A DNA stretch of 64,000 nucleotides from CAYSUS01 sp964434165 (GTDB lineage: Bacteria > Planctomycetota > Planctomycetia > Pirellulales > Thermoguttaceae). The stretch spans positions 1 to 64,000 of the forward strand of contig CAYSUS010000008.1 of NCBI GenBank assembly GCA_964434165.1, in the 5' to 3' direction. Position 1 is the first letter of the stretch; the number at the start of each line of letters is the position of its first letter. Of this stretch, positions 32,845 through 42,285 are shown in pieces. The notes below the pieces were generated by a model. The model was not told where the DNA came from. It ran no database searches and saw only the letters and a list, made by a program, of their open reading frames with translations. The position numbers and the translations under genes are program-made.

Positions 32845-34665
32845 ATGTCCGAGCCGAAGTTCCACGCGCCGCTGCGCCCCGGCCAGCGATGGTCGCTGCG
32901 GACCGACCTGGCCGAGTTCGAACGTGCGCTGGTCATCCTCGCGCGGAACCGTTCCGACGAGGGCGGCGATCGCTTCGAGGTGGCCGTGGCCTTCGCGCCC
33001 GACCGGCACGAGGCCCCCGCGCAGTCGGGCGGCACGACCCTGGCGCTGGGCGAGGACGGCCTCCGCCGCAGCGTGCTCAAGCTGCTCGAAGAGGACGTGG
33101 CCCCCAGCGACGTGCGGCTGGCGATGCGTCTAGACGGGTGCGTTCACTTTACCGACGGCAGCGTGGACGACGGGCTGCGCGAGTACCTCGCCGCAATGGC
33201 CTGGTCGGCCGGACAGCAGCGCGAGGCCCGCCAGGGAAGCCTCCACTTCGCGGTCGAGCAAGGCGACCCCGACGCCGTGCGCCGGCTGGCCCAGCAGCAT
33301 CCGGCGCAGATCGAAGCGCCTGCACCCCCGGACTGGCCCGAGACGCCGCTTGCCCTGGCCGCGCGTCTGGGGCAGATCGAGGCGGCCCGCGCGCTGCTCG
33401 ACGCCGGCGCGACTGCCGGCGCGGTGTCGGCAGACGGCGCGACTCCTCTGCACCACGCTGCCCGTCATGGTCAGCCCGAGATCGCCGCGTTGCTCCTGGA
33501 GCGCCGGGCGGACGTGGACGCCGCCGACTCCCGCGGCGAAACGCCTCTTCTGGCCGCGGCCCGATCGCTGGAGCCCGAGGCCCGCCGCGTGGCTGAGCTC
33601 CTGGAGGATGCAGGTGCCGCGGCCGATCTCAACGTGCTGGTCTCTTTGGGGCGCATCGATGAAGTCCGCCGCCGGCTCCGCAGCCAGTCCTCTTGCCCGG
33701 AGCCGACCGGCCTCCGCGAGGAGGCGAGCCTGCCTGACGGGGTTCTCGACGACGCGGTGGCCGCGATCCGCCGCGCGATCCTCGCGCGCACCGACCCGGG
33801 CATCGAGGACCCCGAGGTCATCGAGGCTGCGGTCGGTGAGTACCTGCCGCTAGTCGAAGTCCTGCTCGACGCGGGCGCGGACCCCAACGCGGGTTTCGGC
33901 CTCTGGGCGGCCGTGCAGCTCCCCGACCCGCGCCCGGCGCGGCTGCTCCTGGAGCGCGGGGCCGATCCGAACAAGGACCTCGTTCGGGGATACTTCCTTC
34001 CGGAGATCGCGCGCCACGAGGTGATTCGGGGTATTCTGCACCAGTTCGGGGCCAAAGGCCGCGACGATCCCGAGTTGGTCGTCGCCCGCGAGACCGAGAA
34101 CCTTGCCGAGCAGCCCGAGGACGCCGCGGCGTGGAAGCGCCGCGCCGCCGCGCACCAGCAGCTCGGTCGCGCCGCCGAGGCCCTGACCGACTGGGAGCAG
34201 GTGCTGCTTCTGGCGCCCGAGGACCCCGACGCCTATTGCGCCCGGGCGTGGATTTGGGCCGCCTCGCCGGCCGAGGCCCTGCGCGACGGCCCGGCCGCCG
34301 TCCACAGCGCCGCTCGGGCCGTGGAGCTGGACGCCGGATCGGCCGTGCTCTGGGACGAAGACGCCGGACGGGCTCGGGTCCGCTGCGAGTACCGCGAGAC
34401 CCTGGCCGCCGCGCATGCCGAGTGCGGGCAGTTCAATGCGGCCGTGCAAGTGCTCGACGAGCTGTTGGAAGTGGCCTCGGTCGAGGACCGGCCGCGGATC
34501 CGCTACCGCCGGGCCCTGTTCGCGTCGGGCCGGCCCTACCGCGACCTGCCCGGTGCCGACGACCCGGCCTTGTACGGCGACTATCAGGATCTGCCCGAGA
34601 AGGAAGTGTCGCCGCTTTTGGTGTGGGTCAAGGGGTTGCTCAGCCGTCTGCGGGGCAACGGATAG
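32845..34665 (+). CDS. ankyrin-repeat and TPR-repeat protein
   Basis: Soluble protein of 606 residues with no signal peptide. The first 130 residues have no recognised domain. Ankyrin repeats follow at about 130-260 (GSLHFAVEQGDPDAVRRL, PLALAARLGQIEAARALLDA, TPLHHAARHGQPEIAALLLE), and two further ankyrin-like units lie at about 325-385 (LVEVLLDAGADPNAGFG, RLLLERGADPNKDL). A TPR-like block at about 415-530 is recognisable from AAWKRRAAAHQQLGRAAEAL. Such stacking of two helical repeat types points to a protein-binding scaffold. GAGG before the ATG at 32845 supports the start. No partner is evident. Confidence 0.8.
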   Translation: MSEPKFHAPLRPGQRWSLRTDLAEFERALVILARNRSDEGGDRFEVAVAFAPDRHEAPAQSGGTTLALGEDGLRRSVLKLLEEDVAPSDVRLAMRLDGCVHFTDGSVDDGLREYLAAMAWSAGQQREARQGSLHFAVEQGDPDAVRRLAQQHPAQIEAPAPPDWPETPLALAARLGQIEAARALLDAGATAGAVSADGATPLHHAARHGQPEIAALLLERRADVDAADSRGETPLLAAARSLEPEARRVAELLEDAGAAADLNVLVSLGRIDEVRRRLRSQSSCPEPTGLREEASLPDGVLDDAVAAIRRAILARTDPGIEDPEVIEAAVGEYLPLVEVLLDAGADPNAGFGLWAAVQLPDPRPARLLLERGADPNKDLVRGYFLPEIARHEVIRGILHQFGAKGRDDPELVVARETENLAEQPEDAAAWKRRAAAHQQLGRAAEALTDWEQVLLLAPEDPDAYCARAWIWAASPAEALRDGPAAVHSAARAVELDAGSAVLWDEDAGRARVRCEYRETLAAAHAECGQFNAAVQVLDELLEVASVEDRPRIRYRRALFASGRPYRDLPGADDPALYGDYQDLPEKEVSPLLVWVKGLLSRLRGNG

Positions 34666-34850
34666 CGCGGCAGGAGTCTCGGTTGCGGGGCGTGTGCGTC
34701 GGCCACCCGTCGGCAGTAGCCCTGAGGCGCTGGCTTCGCTTGGCACTGATTCGCGGGCGCGGGGCGCCTCGGGCGACTATAATCGGACCTTGATCGGGCC
34801 TCGATTTGGACCGCCGCGGACCTGCTACTTCTGCCGAAGGAGACACCGTC

Positions 34851-36395
34851 ATGCTGAGCAATCGTTACGGCCGCGCCGCGGTCGCGGCTTGGATCCTCGC
34901 CGTCCTGGGTGCCGCGCCGGCCCTGGGAGTCGAAAGCGGGGAGAAGCCCGCCAAGCACCCGAACGTCGTGTTCTTCCTGGTCGATGACCTGGGCTGGCGC
35001 GACCTAGGCTGCTTCGGGAGCACCTTCTACGAGACGCTCCACGTCGATAGGCTGGCCGCCTCGGGCATGCGGTTCACCAACGCCTACGCCGCCTGCCCGG
35101 TGTGCAGCCCGACCCGGGCGAGCATCATGACCGGCAAGTACCCGTCGCGCCTGGCCACGACCGACTACTTCGGCGCCCCGCAGCCCGGAGCTTGGCGGCG
35201 CAATACGAAGCTGCTGCCCGCCCCGTACTCCGATCGGCTGCCGCTGGAGGAGACGACTTTGGCCGAGGCGTTCAAGGCGGCGGGCTACGCCACGTTCTTC
35301 GCCGGCAAGTGGCACCTGGGGCCCGAGGGCTTCTGGCCGGAGGACCAGGGGTTCGACGTCAATCGGGGAGGCATCGAGCGGGGCGGCCCGTACGGCGGCA
35401 AGAAGTACTTCTCGCCCTACGGCAATCCGCGCCTGGAGGACGGCCCGGAGGGCGAGCACCTACCCGACCGGCTGGCCTCCGAGACCGTGAAGTTCATCGA
35501 AGCCCATCGCGAGGGCCCGTTCTTCGCCTACCTTGCCTTCTACTCGGTGCACACGCCGCTGATGGCACGGCCGGACCTCAAGGCCAAGTACCAGGAGAAA
35601 GCCAAGACGGTCGAGCACGAGGGTCCGGCCTGGCGCCCGGAGGGCACGCGCCAGGCGCGGCAGGTCCAGGACCATGCGGTCTATGCCGGGATGGTCGAGG
35701 CCATGGATCTGGCGGTGGGCAAGGTGCTCTCCGCGCTCGAGCGGCTGGGACTGGCGGAGAACACGGTGGTCTGCTTCATGTCGGACAACGGGGGTCTTAG
35801 CACCTCGGAAGGATCGCCCACCAGCAACGTGCCGCTACGGGCGGGTAAGGGATGGATGTACGAGGGAGGCATCCGCGAGCCGATGATCGTGCGCTGGCCC
35901 GGCGTCACCGAGCCCGGCAGCACGTGCGAGGTGCCGGTCACGAGCACGGACTTCTATCCTACGCTCTTGCAGATCGCCGGCCTGGCCGCGCGCCCCAAGC
36001 AGCACCTGGACGGGGTGAGCCTGGTTCCGCTTCTGAAGCAGACGGGAAGCCTCAAGCGCGACGCGATCTTCTGGCATTACCCGCACTACGGCAACCAGGG
36101 CGGGGCCCCGGCCGCGGCGATCCGCTCGGGCGACTGGAAGCTGATCGCGTGGATGGAGGACGGCGGCCGGCTGGAGCTCTACAACCTCGCGGAGGACATC
36201 GGCGAGGAGCACGACCTAGCCAAGAAACACCCCGACAAGGCCCGCGAGCTGCACGCGCGCCTGCGGACCTGGCTTGAAGAGGTGGACGCGCGCATGCCGT
36301 CGCCCAACGCGAACTACGAAGCGAGCCGTCTCGACGGGCGCTCGGACAAGCGCCCGCGGCCGCGCGCGAAGCGGGCGGCGAAGGCAGAAGGTTGA
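34851..36395 (+). CDS. sulfatase (arylsulfatase type, Cys-dependent)
   Basis: Exported formylglycine-dependent sulfatase, 514 residues. Signal peptide 1-26 (cut near ALGVES). The metal site begins with FFLVDDLGWRD near 41-51; the modification motif is CSPTR with Cys85, the residue oxidised to formylglycine; GKWHLG near 148 and SDNGG near 312 supply further active-site residues. It should remove sulfate from sulfated polysaccharides or sterol-type esters, a hallmark ability of planctomycetes. GAAGGAG precedes the ATG at 34851. The formylglycine-generating enzyme that must activate it is not in this window. It stands alone. Confidence 0.95.
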   Translation: MLSNRYGRAAVAAWILAVLGAAPALGVESGEKPAKHPNVVFFLVDDLGWRDLGCFGSTFYETLHVDRLAASGMRFTNAYAACPVCSPTRASIMTGKYPSRLATTDYFGAPQPGAWRRNTKLLPAPYSDRLPLEETTLAEAFKAAGYATFFAGKWHLGPEGFWPEDQGFDVNRGGIERGGPYGGKKYFSPYGNPRLEDGPEGEHLPDRLASETVKFIEAHREGPFFAYLAFYSVHTPLMARPDLKAKYQEKAKTVEHEGPAWRPEGTRQARQVQDHAVYAGMVEAMDLAVGKVLSALERLGLAENTVVCFMSDNGGLSTSEGSPTSNVPLRAGKGWMYEGGIREPMIVRWPGVTEPGSTCEVPVTSTDFYPTLLQIAGLAARPKQHLDGVSLVPLLKQTGSLKRDAIFWHYPHYGNQGGAPAAAIRSGDWKLIAWMEDGGRLELYNLAEDIGEEHDLAKKHPDKARELHARLRTWLEEVDARMPSPNANYEASRLDGRSDKRPRPRAKRAAKAEG

Positions 36396-36410
36396 CCGGG
36401 GGCGGCAGCG

Positions 36411-37550
36411 TCATGTCTGCGACTCGCGCGAGAGGCGCAGGGCCTGGCGCTTGAGGATCCGCATCGTGGCGAAAAGCATGGCCGCGGTCACGGGGCCGAC
36501 GAGGATGCCGAGGATGCCGAGGAGCTGGATCCCGCCGAACACGGCCACGAAGCCCAGGAGGGGATGAATCCTCGCCGTGTCGTTAAGGATCCAGATGCGG
36601 ATCACGTTGTCGATCTGGGAGATGAAGCCCGCGCCATAGACTGCCACGCACACGCCCGCCGCGATCTCGTTCTGGAGGAAGAGCACGACGGCCAGTCCGG
36701 TCCAGACGACCCCGGCGCCGACGAAGGGGATCGTCGAGCAGACCAGGGTGAGCACGGTGAGGAAGAAGATCCAGGCGCCGGCCCCCAGCCCGAAGGCCCA
36801 GTTGAGGACGAAGAACCCCAGCGCAAAGGAGACGGCCTGGGCCACGGCGGCGGCCAGCGTGCCGAGCACGACGCCGCGGAACACGCGGCTGAACTCCTCG
36901 CGGATGGCAGCGTCGTGGGAGGGCTCCAGGGGCGTGAGGTCGTCCCATTCGCGGATGATCTGGTCGCTGTCCTTCAGGAGGAAGAACACCGCGAACACGA
37001 AGAGAACCAGGCCCAGCACCACGTCCGGCACGCCGCCGAGGAAGGCGAGGCTGCGCGTGTAGAGGAACTCCTCGAGCTGGGCGCCCGCCTTGAGGATCCA
37101 TTTCTGCAGCGTCTCGGGCGCGATGCCCGTGGACCGGCTGACCGTGTCGAAGAACCGCTGGGCGTGGGGACCGCCCTGGCCTCCGAGGAGGTCGCCCAGA
37201 CCGAGCTCCTGGAGCCCGGTCAGGGCCGTGCGGAGTTCGAGAAAGCCCTGCCAGGCGATGATCGATAGCGGGCCGACCACGGCCACGAGCACCACCAGCG
37301 TGAGCGTGAGGGCGGAGAGCCACGCCCGGCCGCCCACCACGGGCGTGAGCCTCACGTGGAGCGGCTGGCAGAGCATGGCCACGACGGCCGCCATGAACAG
37401 CGGCAGGATCAGCGGCTGGATGACCTGGTAGAACAGGATCGCCAGGACGAGCACGAACCCGGCGAGGATCAATAGAGACATCCAGGGCCGGAAGCCCCCG
37501 CCTCGGACCGCCGGTTCCTGGGACTCCTGTGGCGCGCTTTCGTCGGGCAT
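36411..37550 (-). CDS. AI-2E family transporter-like membrane protein (PerM/TqsA type)
   Basis: Integral membrane protein of 379 residues with about eight helices and the layout of the PerM/YdiK/TqsA group: two helices at about 25-65, one near 85-105, a soluble helical region at about 115-180, then five helices to the C-terminus with the typical LGVLLFVFAVFFLLKD-like and GFVAVFGGIQLLGILGILVGP segments. Members export autoinducer-2 or exchange Na+/H+, and most are uncharacterised. The ATG at 37550 gives the normal length; the frame upstream of it reads into the intergenic region. It converges on the sulfatase gene with 15 bases between. Confidence 0.88.
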   Translation of the reverse strand: MPDESAPQESQEPAVRGGGFRPWMSLLILAGFVLVLAILFYQVIQPLILPLFMAAVVAMLCQPLHVRLTPVVGGRAWLSALTLTLVVLVAVVGPLSIIAWQGFLELRTALTGLQELGLGDLLGGQGGPHAQRFFDTVSRSTGIAPETLQKWILKAGAQLEEFLYTRSLAFLGGVPDVVLGLVLFVFAVFFLLKDSDQIIREWDDLTPLEPSHDAAIREEFSRVFRGVVLGTLAAAVAQAVSFALGFFVLNWAFGLGAGAWIFFLTVLTLVCSTIPFVGAGVVWTGLAVVLFLQNEIAAGVCVAVYGAGFISQIDNVIRIWILNDTARIHPLLGFVAVFGGIQLLGILGILVGPVTAAMLFATMRILKRQALRLSRESQT

Positions 37551-37806
37551 TTTTTGGAGACCTCTTCCAGCACGGGCGACGTAAAATATGGATTGTGCGT
37601 TCCCAGGATACCACCTCGACCCGGCGAACGCCGCGCCCGGCCCGTCGCCAGCGGGGTCAGCCGCGGGCGGAAGCTGCCGCGCGGTTAGCGACAAGTGAGC
37701 CTGTGGTTAGGGTACCGCGAACCGGCGGCGAAGGCCCCGCGGGCGCGGTGGCCGCCCGGCCCAGAGTCATTGCCCATCAAGGGGTTACGACGCGAGGAGA
37801 TTGCGA

Positions 37807-37835
37807 TTGACCGGCGCCGGAGGTTCGGATACGGT
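37807..37835 (+). promoter_or_regulatory. candidate sigma-70 promoter for phoH
   Basis: TTGACC (37807-37812), 17-base spacer, TACGGT (37830-37835), about 60 bases before the phoH start. The -35 box is five of six to consensus, the -10 box weak at three of six. The other parts of the 350-base gap 37551-37900 show nothing clear. Confidence 0.4.
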
Positions 37836-37900
37836 CGTTCGGTTGGTCTGACTTGGCCCGGTGCTTCTGGCCCCTGAGATTAACCTACAAGGAGACGTTG

Positions 37901-39244
37901 ATGGTCGGCGGGTCTGCCGTTCGCCCTCCCAAGCTGTTCGTGCTGGACACGAACGTCATACTTCACGATGCGGGGTGCATCCACAACTTCGAGGAAAACG
38001 ACATCGCGATTCCGATCGCCGTTCTCGAGGAGCTGGACCGCTTCAAGAAGGGCAAGGAAGACATCAACTTCCAGGCGCGGGAGTTCCTTCGCCGCCTCGA
38101 CGCGCTGACCGGCGAGGTGATCTCGGCCGAAGGGGCGGCGCTGGGCGACGGGCTGGGCTCGATCCGCGTGGTCCTCGGCGGCGAGCTTGACGTGCAGCTC
38201 CGCGCCACGTTCTTTCAGGACACCTCGGACCACCGCATTCTTAACACGGCCCTGAAGCTCAGCCGCACCGAGTCGCACCGGCCGGTGGCCCTCATCTCCA
38301 AGGACACCAACCTGCGCATGAAGGCCAAGGCCCTGGGCCTGACCGCGCAGGACTACACCACGGACAAGGTCGAGAGCTTCGACAAGCTCTACACGGGCAC
38401 GCGGACCCTCGAGGACATCGCCGGCGAGCAGATCGACGCCTTCTACAGCGGGCGGGGCGACGTGCCCAGCGACATGGTGCCAAGGGTTATCGCACCGGTA
38501 CCCAACGAGAACTTCATCCTCCGCAACGGGTCGAAGTCGGTGCTGGCCACGTTCCGCGCCCCGGACAACCGCCTGGTGCGCGTGGAGAAGACCACGGCCT
38601 ACGGGATCAAGCCCCGCAACGCGGAGCAGTCGTTCGCCCTGGCCGCCCTCGTCGATCCCAGCATCAAGCTCGTCACGCTCGTGGGGCGCGCCGGCACGGG
38701 CAAGACCCTGTTGGCCCTGGCCGCCGCGCTGGAGAGCCGCAAGGACTACCGGCAGATCCTCCTGGCCCGACCCGCCGTGCCCCTGAGCAACCGCGACCTG
38801 GGCTTCTTGCCCGGCGATATCGCCGAGAAGCTCGGGCCCTACATGCAGCCGCTCTACGACAACCTGGCCGTGATCCGCCACCAGTTCGACGACCGTGACG
38901 CGGCGGCCGGGCGGATCAGCGAGATGCTCCAGTCGGAGAAGCTGATGATCACGCCGCTGGCCTACATCCGCGGTCGGAGCCTCCAGCGGGCGTTCCTCAT
39001 CGTGGACGAGGCGCAGAACCTCACGCCGCACGAGATCAAGACCATCATCACCCGGGCGGGCGAAGGCACCAAGGTCGTCTTCACCGGCGACATCCAGCAG
39101 ATCGACCACCCCTATCTGGATTCGCTCTCCAACGGGATGAGCTATCTCATCAGCCGCATGGTGGGCCAGCCGATCTACGCGCACATCACGCTGCAAAAGG
39201 GTGAGCGCTCCGCCCTGGCCGACCTGGCCAGCGCCCTGTTGTAG
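37901..39244 (+). CDS. PIN-domain/PhoH-like ATPase
   Basis: Protein of 447 residues joining an N-terminal PIN ribonuclease domain (KLFVLDTNVILHD, catalytic Asp16, then VLEELDRFKKG) to a C-terminal PhoH helicase-like ATPase with Walker A GRAGTGKT near 262-269 and Walker B FLIVDEAQN near 363-371. This is the PhoH2/YlaK architecture, known as RNA-unwinding, RNA-cutting enzymes with links to stress and toxin-antitoxin biology. Unlike mycobacterial phoH2, no short antitoxin gene overlaps its start. AAGGAG lies eight bases before the ATG, and a candidate promoter is at 37807-37835. Confidence 0.93.
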   Translation: MVGGSAVRPPKLFVLDTNVILHDAGCIHNFEENDIAIPIAVLEELDRFKKGKEDINFQAREFLRRLDALTGEVISAEGAALGDGLGSIRVVLGGELDVQLRATFFQDTSDHRILNTALKLSRTESHRPVALISKDTNLRMKAKALGLTAQDYTTDKVESFDKLYTGTRTLEDIAGEQIDAFYSGRGDVPSDMVPRVIAPVPNENFILRNGSKSVLATFRAPDNRLVRVEKTTAYGIKPRNAEQSFALAALVDPSIKLVTLVGRAGTGKTLLALAAALESRKDYRQILLARPAVPLSNRDLGFLPGDIAEKLGPYMQPLYDNLAVIRHQFDDRDAAAGRISEMLQSEKLMITPLAYIRGRSLQRAFLIVDEAQNLTPHEIKTIITRAGEGTKVVFTGDIQQIDHPYLDSLSNGMSYLISRMVGQPIYAHITLQKGERSALADLASALL

Positions 39245-39259
39245 GCCCCCTGCCGCGGC

Positions 39260-39694
39260 TCACCCGCGCGGGATCGTGACGTGAAACGTGTTGCTCTCCG
39301 CCGAGACGGTCACCGAGTTGGGCCATACCCGGTCGCCGCGGTACCGGACGGCCTTGATCCCCCCTGGCTCCTCCTCGCTGCCATAGCGGACCACCTCGAC
39401 CTCGTACTCGCCCGGGATCACGCCGTCGCCGTGCATCCAGGTGGTCATCTCGCTGAAGGTGCCGTCCCGCGTATCGACCCGGGCCGTGGCGGCGGGCGGA
39501 TAGTCCTTCGCCCTGACGACCTCCGGCTGTGCGAGGAACCGCAGCTCCATGCGGTTGGCCGGCACCAGCGAGCCGTCCTCGTAGGTCACCTTGCCCGAAA
39601 CGGGGATCGTCTCCGGGCGGTCCCGCGCGCATCCCGCGAGAAGGACCATCGCCGCCAGGGCCGTCGCCGCCCGTCCATAGCGCGTCCGCTGCAT
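39260..39694 (-). CDS. small lipoprotein with transthyretin-like domain
   Basis: Lipoprotein of 144 residues: signal peptide with lipobox LLAGC (Cys22), then a beta-sandwich of the carboxypeptidase-regulatory/transthyretin-like type opening IPVSGKVTYEDGSLVPA, a beginning shared by many planctomycete lipoproteins. VIPGEYEVEVVRYG marks a later strand. The function is unknown; probably a surface or periplasmic accessory. It lies 25 bases after an exported methyltransferase gene and may be the last gene of an LRR-methyltransferase-lipoprotein operon. Confidence 0.8.
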   Translation of the reverse strand: MQRTRYGRAATALAAMVLLAGCARDRPETIPVSGKVTYEDGSLVPANRMELRFLAQPEVVRAKDYPPAATARVDTRDGTFSEMTTWMHGDGVIPGEYEVEVVRYGSEEEPGGIKAVRYRGDRVWPNSVTVSAESNTFHVTIPRG

Positions 39695-39719
39695 GATGGT
39701 CGTTCCCTCGCGGCGGTCC

Positions 39720-40349
39720 CTAATCGTCCTCCGCGTCTTCTTCTTCCTCCGCCGACGCGTCCAGCTTCAGCGGCAGCGTGTACAGGTAGATCCAGTGCTT
39801 GACCCCGTCCTCGTTGGAGGTCATCGAGATGCTCTTGTCGGCGGTGGCCCCGGGGATCTGGTAGTCGTGGGCGACGATCCGCGTGCCGTCCTTCATCTTC
39901 TGGAACTGCGGGATCAGCTTCTTGTTCATCTCCGGCAGGAGATACGAGGTGATCAGCGTGGCCGGGCTCAGATCGACGGTGTAAATGTCTTCCTGCTTGA
40001 TCTGGACGAGGTGCCCTACCCCGGCTTTCCTGACGTTCTCCCGCGACTCGGCCACGCGGTCATCGTCGATGTCGAAGCCGATGCCTTTGCACCCGTAGCG
40101 CTTGGCCGCGTTGACCACGATGCGGCCGTCGCCGCAGCCCAGGTCGTACACCAGGTCTTCCTTCTTCACCTGGGCCATCCGCAGCATCCGATCGACCACG
40201 TCGTGCGGGGTGGCCACGTAAACTACGTCGGCGGTCCGCTTCTTCTTGTCGGACTCCTCGACCGCGCTCTCCTCGCCCGCGCGGCAGGCCAGCGCGGAGA
40301 TCGTCAACACGGTGAGCAGGACCGGCACAGCACGCAACCAGTAACGCAT
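39720..40349 (-). CDS. exported class I methyltransferase-like protein
   Basis: Protein of 209 residues with an N-terminal signal sequence (RAVPVLLTVLTISALAC) followed by an acidic stretch and a Rossmann methyltransferase domain: VYDLGCGDGRIVV at 67-79 is a complete motif I, GFDIDDDRVAESRENVRKAG is motif post-I, and ITSYLLPEMNKKL lies where motif IV is expected. The C-terminus is very acidic. An S-adenosylmethionine fold outside the cytoplasm is odd because the cofactor is not known there; the signal could be an anchor facing inwards instead. AGGAG before the ATG at 40349 supports the start. It is one of two such exported domains in the window. Confidence 0.82.
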   Translation of the reverse strand: MRYWLRAVPVLLTVLTISALACRAGEESAVEESDKKKRTADVVYVATPHDVVDRMLRMAQVKKEDLVYDLGCGDGRIVVNAAKRYGCKGIGFDIDDDRVAESRENVRKAGVGHLVQIKQEDIYTVDLSPATLITSYLLPEMNKKLIPQFQKMKDGTRIVAHDYQIPGATADKSISMTSNEDGVKHWIYLYTLPLKLDASAEEEEDAEDD

Positions 40350-40403
40350 GGAAAGGCTCCTGAGTGGAAATGCTTCGGGCGCAAACGACACGGCTCGCCC
40401 CTC

Positions 40404-41546
40404 TCAACGATAGTACACGGCCAGCCCCGGCATGTCCTCCTTGAACTCCATCACGTTCTCCTCGGTCACCTCCGAGCCGTGCACGTGTAGCATGCGGAGG
40501 TTCTTCAGGCCCAGCAGGTGCTCGAGCGACTCGTCCGTGATCTGGCAATTGTCCAGGTTCAACACGCGGAGCCGCGCCAGCGGCTTGAAATGGACCAGCC
40601 CCTCGCCGGTCGCCTTCGTGTCGCGCAGGGCGATCGTGTCCAGCCGCGTCAGTCCCTCCAGATGGACCAGGCCGTCGTCGCCGATGGCGTTGTCGCTGAG
40701 GTTCAAGACCTCGAGGTTCTTCAGGGTCTTCAGGTGGGCCATCCCCTCGGCCGTGATCCCGGTCTTCTCCAGCGACAGCGCCACGAGGTTCGTCAGCCCG
40801 GACAGGTTGGCCAGGGAGTCGTCCGAGAGCGAAAGCTCATGCAGATAGAGCCGCTGGAGCGTCGTAAGTCCCTTCAGGTGAGCAAGGCCCTCGCCCGTCA
40901 CCTTGCCGCCGCCGATCTCCAGGGTGTCGAGGGCGGAGAGGCCGCCCAGGTGCGCCAGGTCGTCGTCGGCGATCTCTGTGTCGATCGCCGTGACGCTCGT
41001 CACCTGCCCCCGGTCGTTCCGCTCGATCTCCGCGCCCAGGTCCGTGAGGGCCTCGACCGCCTTGGGATCGTCCGCTTCGGCCGACGGGGTCGTACTCGCC
41101 CCGCCACCATCTTCGGGGCCTTCCGCCGCGGACGGATCGGGCTTCTCCCCCGGCTCGGGAGTCCCCTTGGTCTCCGGCTCGAACGGTCCCAAGTCGGGCG
41201 TGGACTCAGGGGCCTCGGCCCCGGTCTCCTCCTTCGCCTCGGGCGCCGAATCGGCCTTCATATCCGGCTTCTGGCCGGGCGCCTCGTCCGGGGGTTCGGG
41301 CCTGTATTCAGGCGGGTCCGCGGGCTTCTCGCCGCCCGTGATCTCCGGCGGCGGCTCCATCACGTCCACTTTGACTTCCGGCGGCTTGTCCAGGTCGGTC
41401 TTGGACGAGGTCCCGGCCTCGGCATCGTCACCGTTGGCAACCGCGGGCTTCTCCGGCTTGCCGTCCCCGTCGCCCGACTCACTGCCGCAAGCGGCCAGCA
41501 GGCCGACCGCGCAGAACAGCAGCACCCAGCGCAACGCGTGTCTCAT
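40404..41546 (-). CDS. leucine-rich-repeat lipoprotein
   Basis: Lipoprotein of 380 residues: signal peptide with lipobox LLAAC near residue 21, a long Glu/Pro/Asp-rich linker at about 25-165, and seven or so 24-residue leucine-rich repeats at about 190-375 of the type LTNLVALSLEKTGITAEGMAHL, kept short here: LTxLxxLxLxxTxITxEGLxHL. Such cysteine-free LRRs form a solenoid for protein binding on the cell surface. GGAG precedes the ATG at 41546; the frame continues upstream but without a better start. It is the first gene of a minus-strand trio with the exported methyltransferase and a small lipoprotein. Confidence 0.88.
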   Translation of the reverse strand: MRHALRWVLLFCAVGLLAACGSESGDGDGKPEKPAVANGDDAEAGTSSKTDLDKPPEVKVDVMEPPPEITGGEKPADPPEYRPEPPDEAPGQKPDMKADSAPEAKEETGAEAPESTPDLGPFEPETKGTPEPGEKPDPSAAEGPEDGGGASTTPSAEADDPKAVEALTDLGAEIERNDRGQVTSVTAIDTEIADDDLAHLGGLSALDTLEIGGGKVTGEGLAHLKGLTTLQRLYLHELSLSDDSLANLSGLTNLVALSLEKTGITAEGMAHLKTLKNLEVLNLSDNAIGDDGLVHLEGLTRLDTIALRDTKATGEGLVHFKPLARLRVLNLDNCQITDESLEHLLGLKNLRMLHVHGSEVTEENVMEFKEDMPGLAVYYR

Positions 41547-42072
41547 CGCAGTCTCCTTTACAGCAGAAGACATCGGTCATCGGCGATCCGCAGGGGGACT
41601 TCCCCAGGGGTCATCGGGGGTCATCCCCCCCGCTCGCGAGAATACCACCCGGATCGCCCGACGTAAAGAATCCCCAAGCCGCAATCTCTTGAGCCTCGAC
41701 CGGCTGGCGCCGGGGGCCGAGGATCGCCGAGTGGATTCTCCCGCAAGGGAGGGGCAGGAAGGGGGAGGATCTCCCGGGACCGCCGCGAGATCGGGCGTTC
41801 ATCGGCCGGGCTGCGGATCGCCCAGGCGTTGTGATTCAGCACGTGGGTGTAATCGCATCGCGCACACAGTCCAGCAGTCGCCTCGATCTGGCAGCCGGTT
41901 TCGCGAGAGTCGTCGCGTTCATGGCTCGTCTGCCTGTAAGAATGACGGGGCCCGCCTAGCGGACAGCACACCGGGCGATAGTGGACACATGCATCGTATC
42001 CCGTCAAGGGTTTCATTGGCGCGCCACTTCATCTCTTGGAACCGAGTCGGAGGGCGTTTTCGAGGCCGCTCT

Positions 42073-42108
42073 GGGGGAGTTTACAGGCGCATGCGCGCCT
42101 CGATATTG
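42073..42108. repeat. hairpin repeat GGCGC-N4-GCGCC, copy 1
   Basis: GGGGAGTTTACA precedes the stem GGCGC-ATGC-GCGCC, which is followed by TCGATATT. A second copy is at 42250-42285. The two align without gaps with 26 of 36 positions equal; the stem and flanks are kept while the four loop bases all differ. Confidence 0.5.
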
Positions 42109-42249
42109 GAATCAGGTGACTAGCGTGAATCGACCTTAAGAGCTTGCATGCCCGGGGATTATTACTGCTCGGGCGGAGAGCCTCTGGGGTAGATGGGCGG
42201 CACCGGCGCGCCGACACATCGGCAGGGGCGTCATTTGGCGGGGGGCCGG

Positions 42250-42285
42250 AGGGGAGATCACGGGCGCGCTGGCGCCTCGATAATC
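42250..42285. repeat. hairpin repeat GGCGC-N4-GCGCC, copy 2
   Basis: GGGGAGATCACG, stem GGCGC-GCTG-GCGCC, then TCGATAAT. Same element as at 42073-42108, with a different loop. The conserved stem with a free loop suggests selection on structure, either as RNA or as folded single-stranded DNA. Confidence 0.5.
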
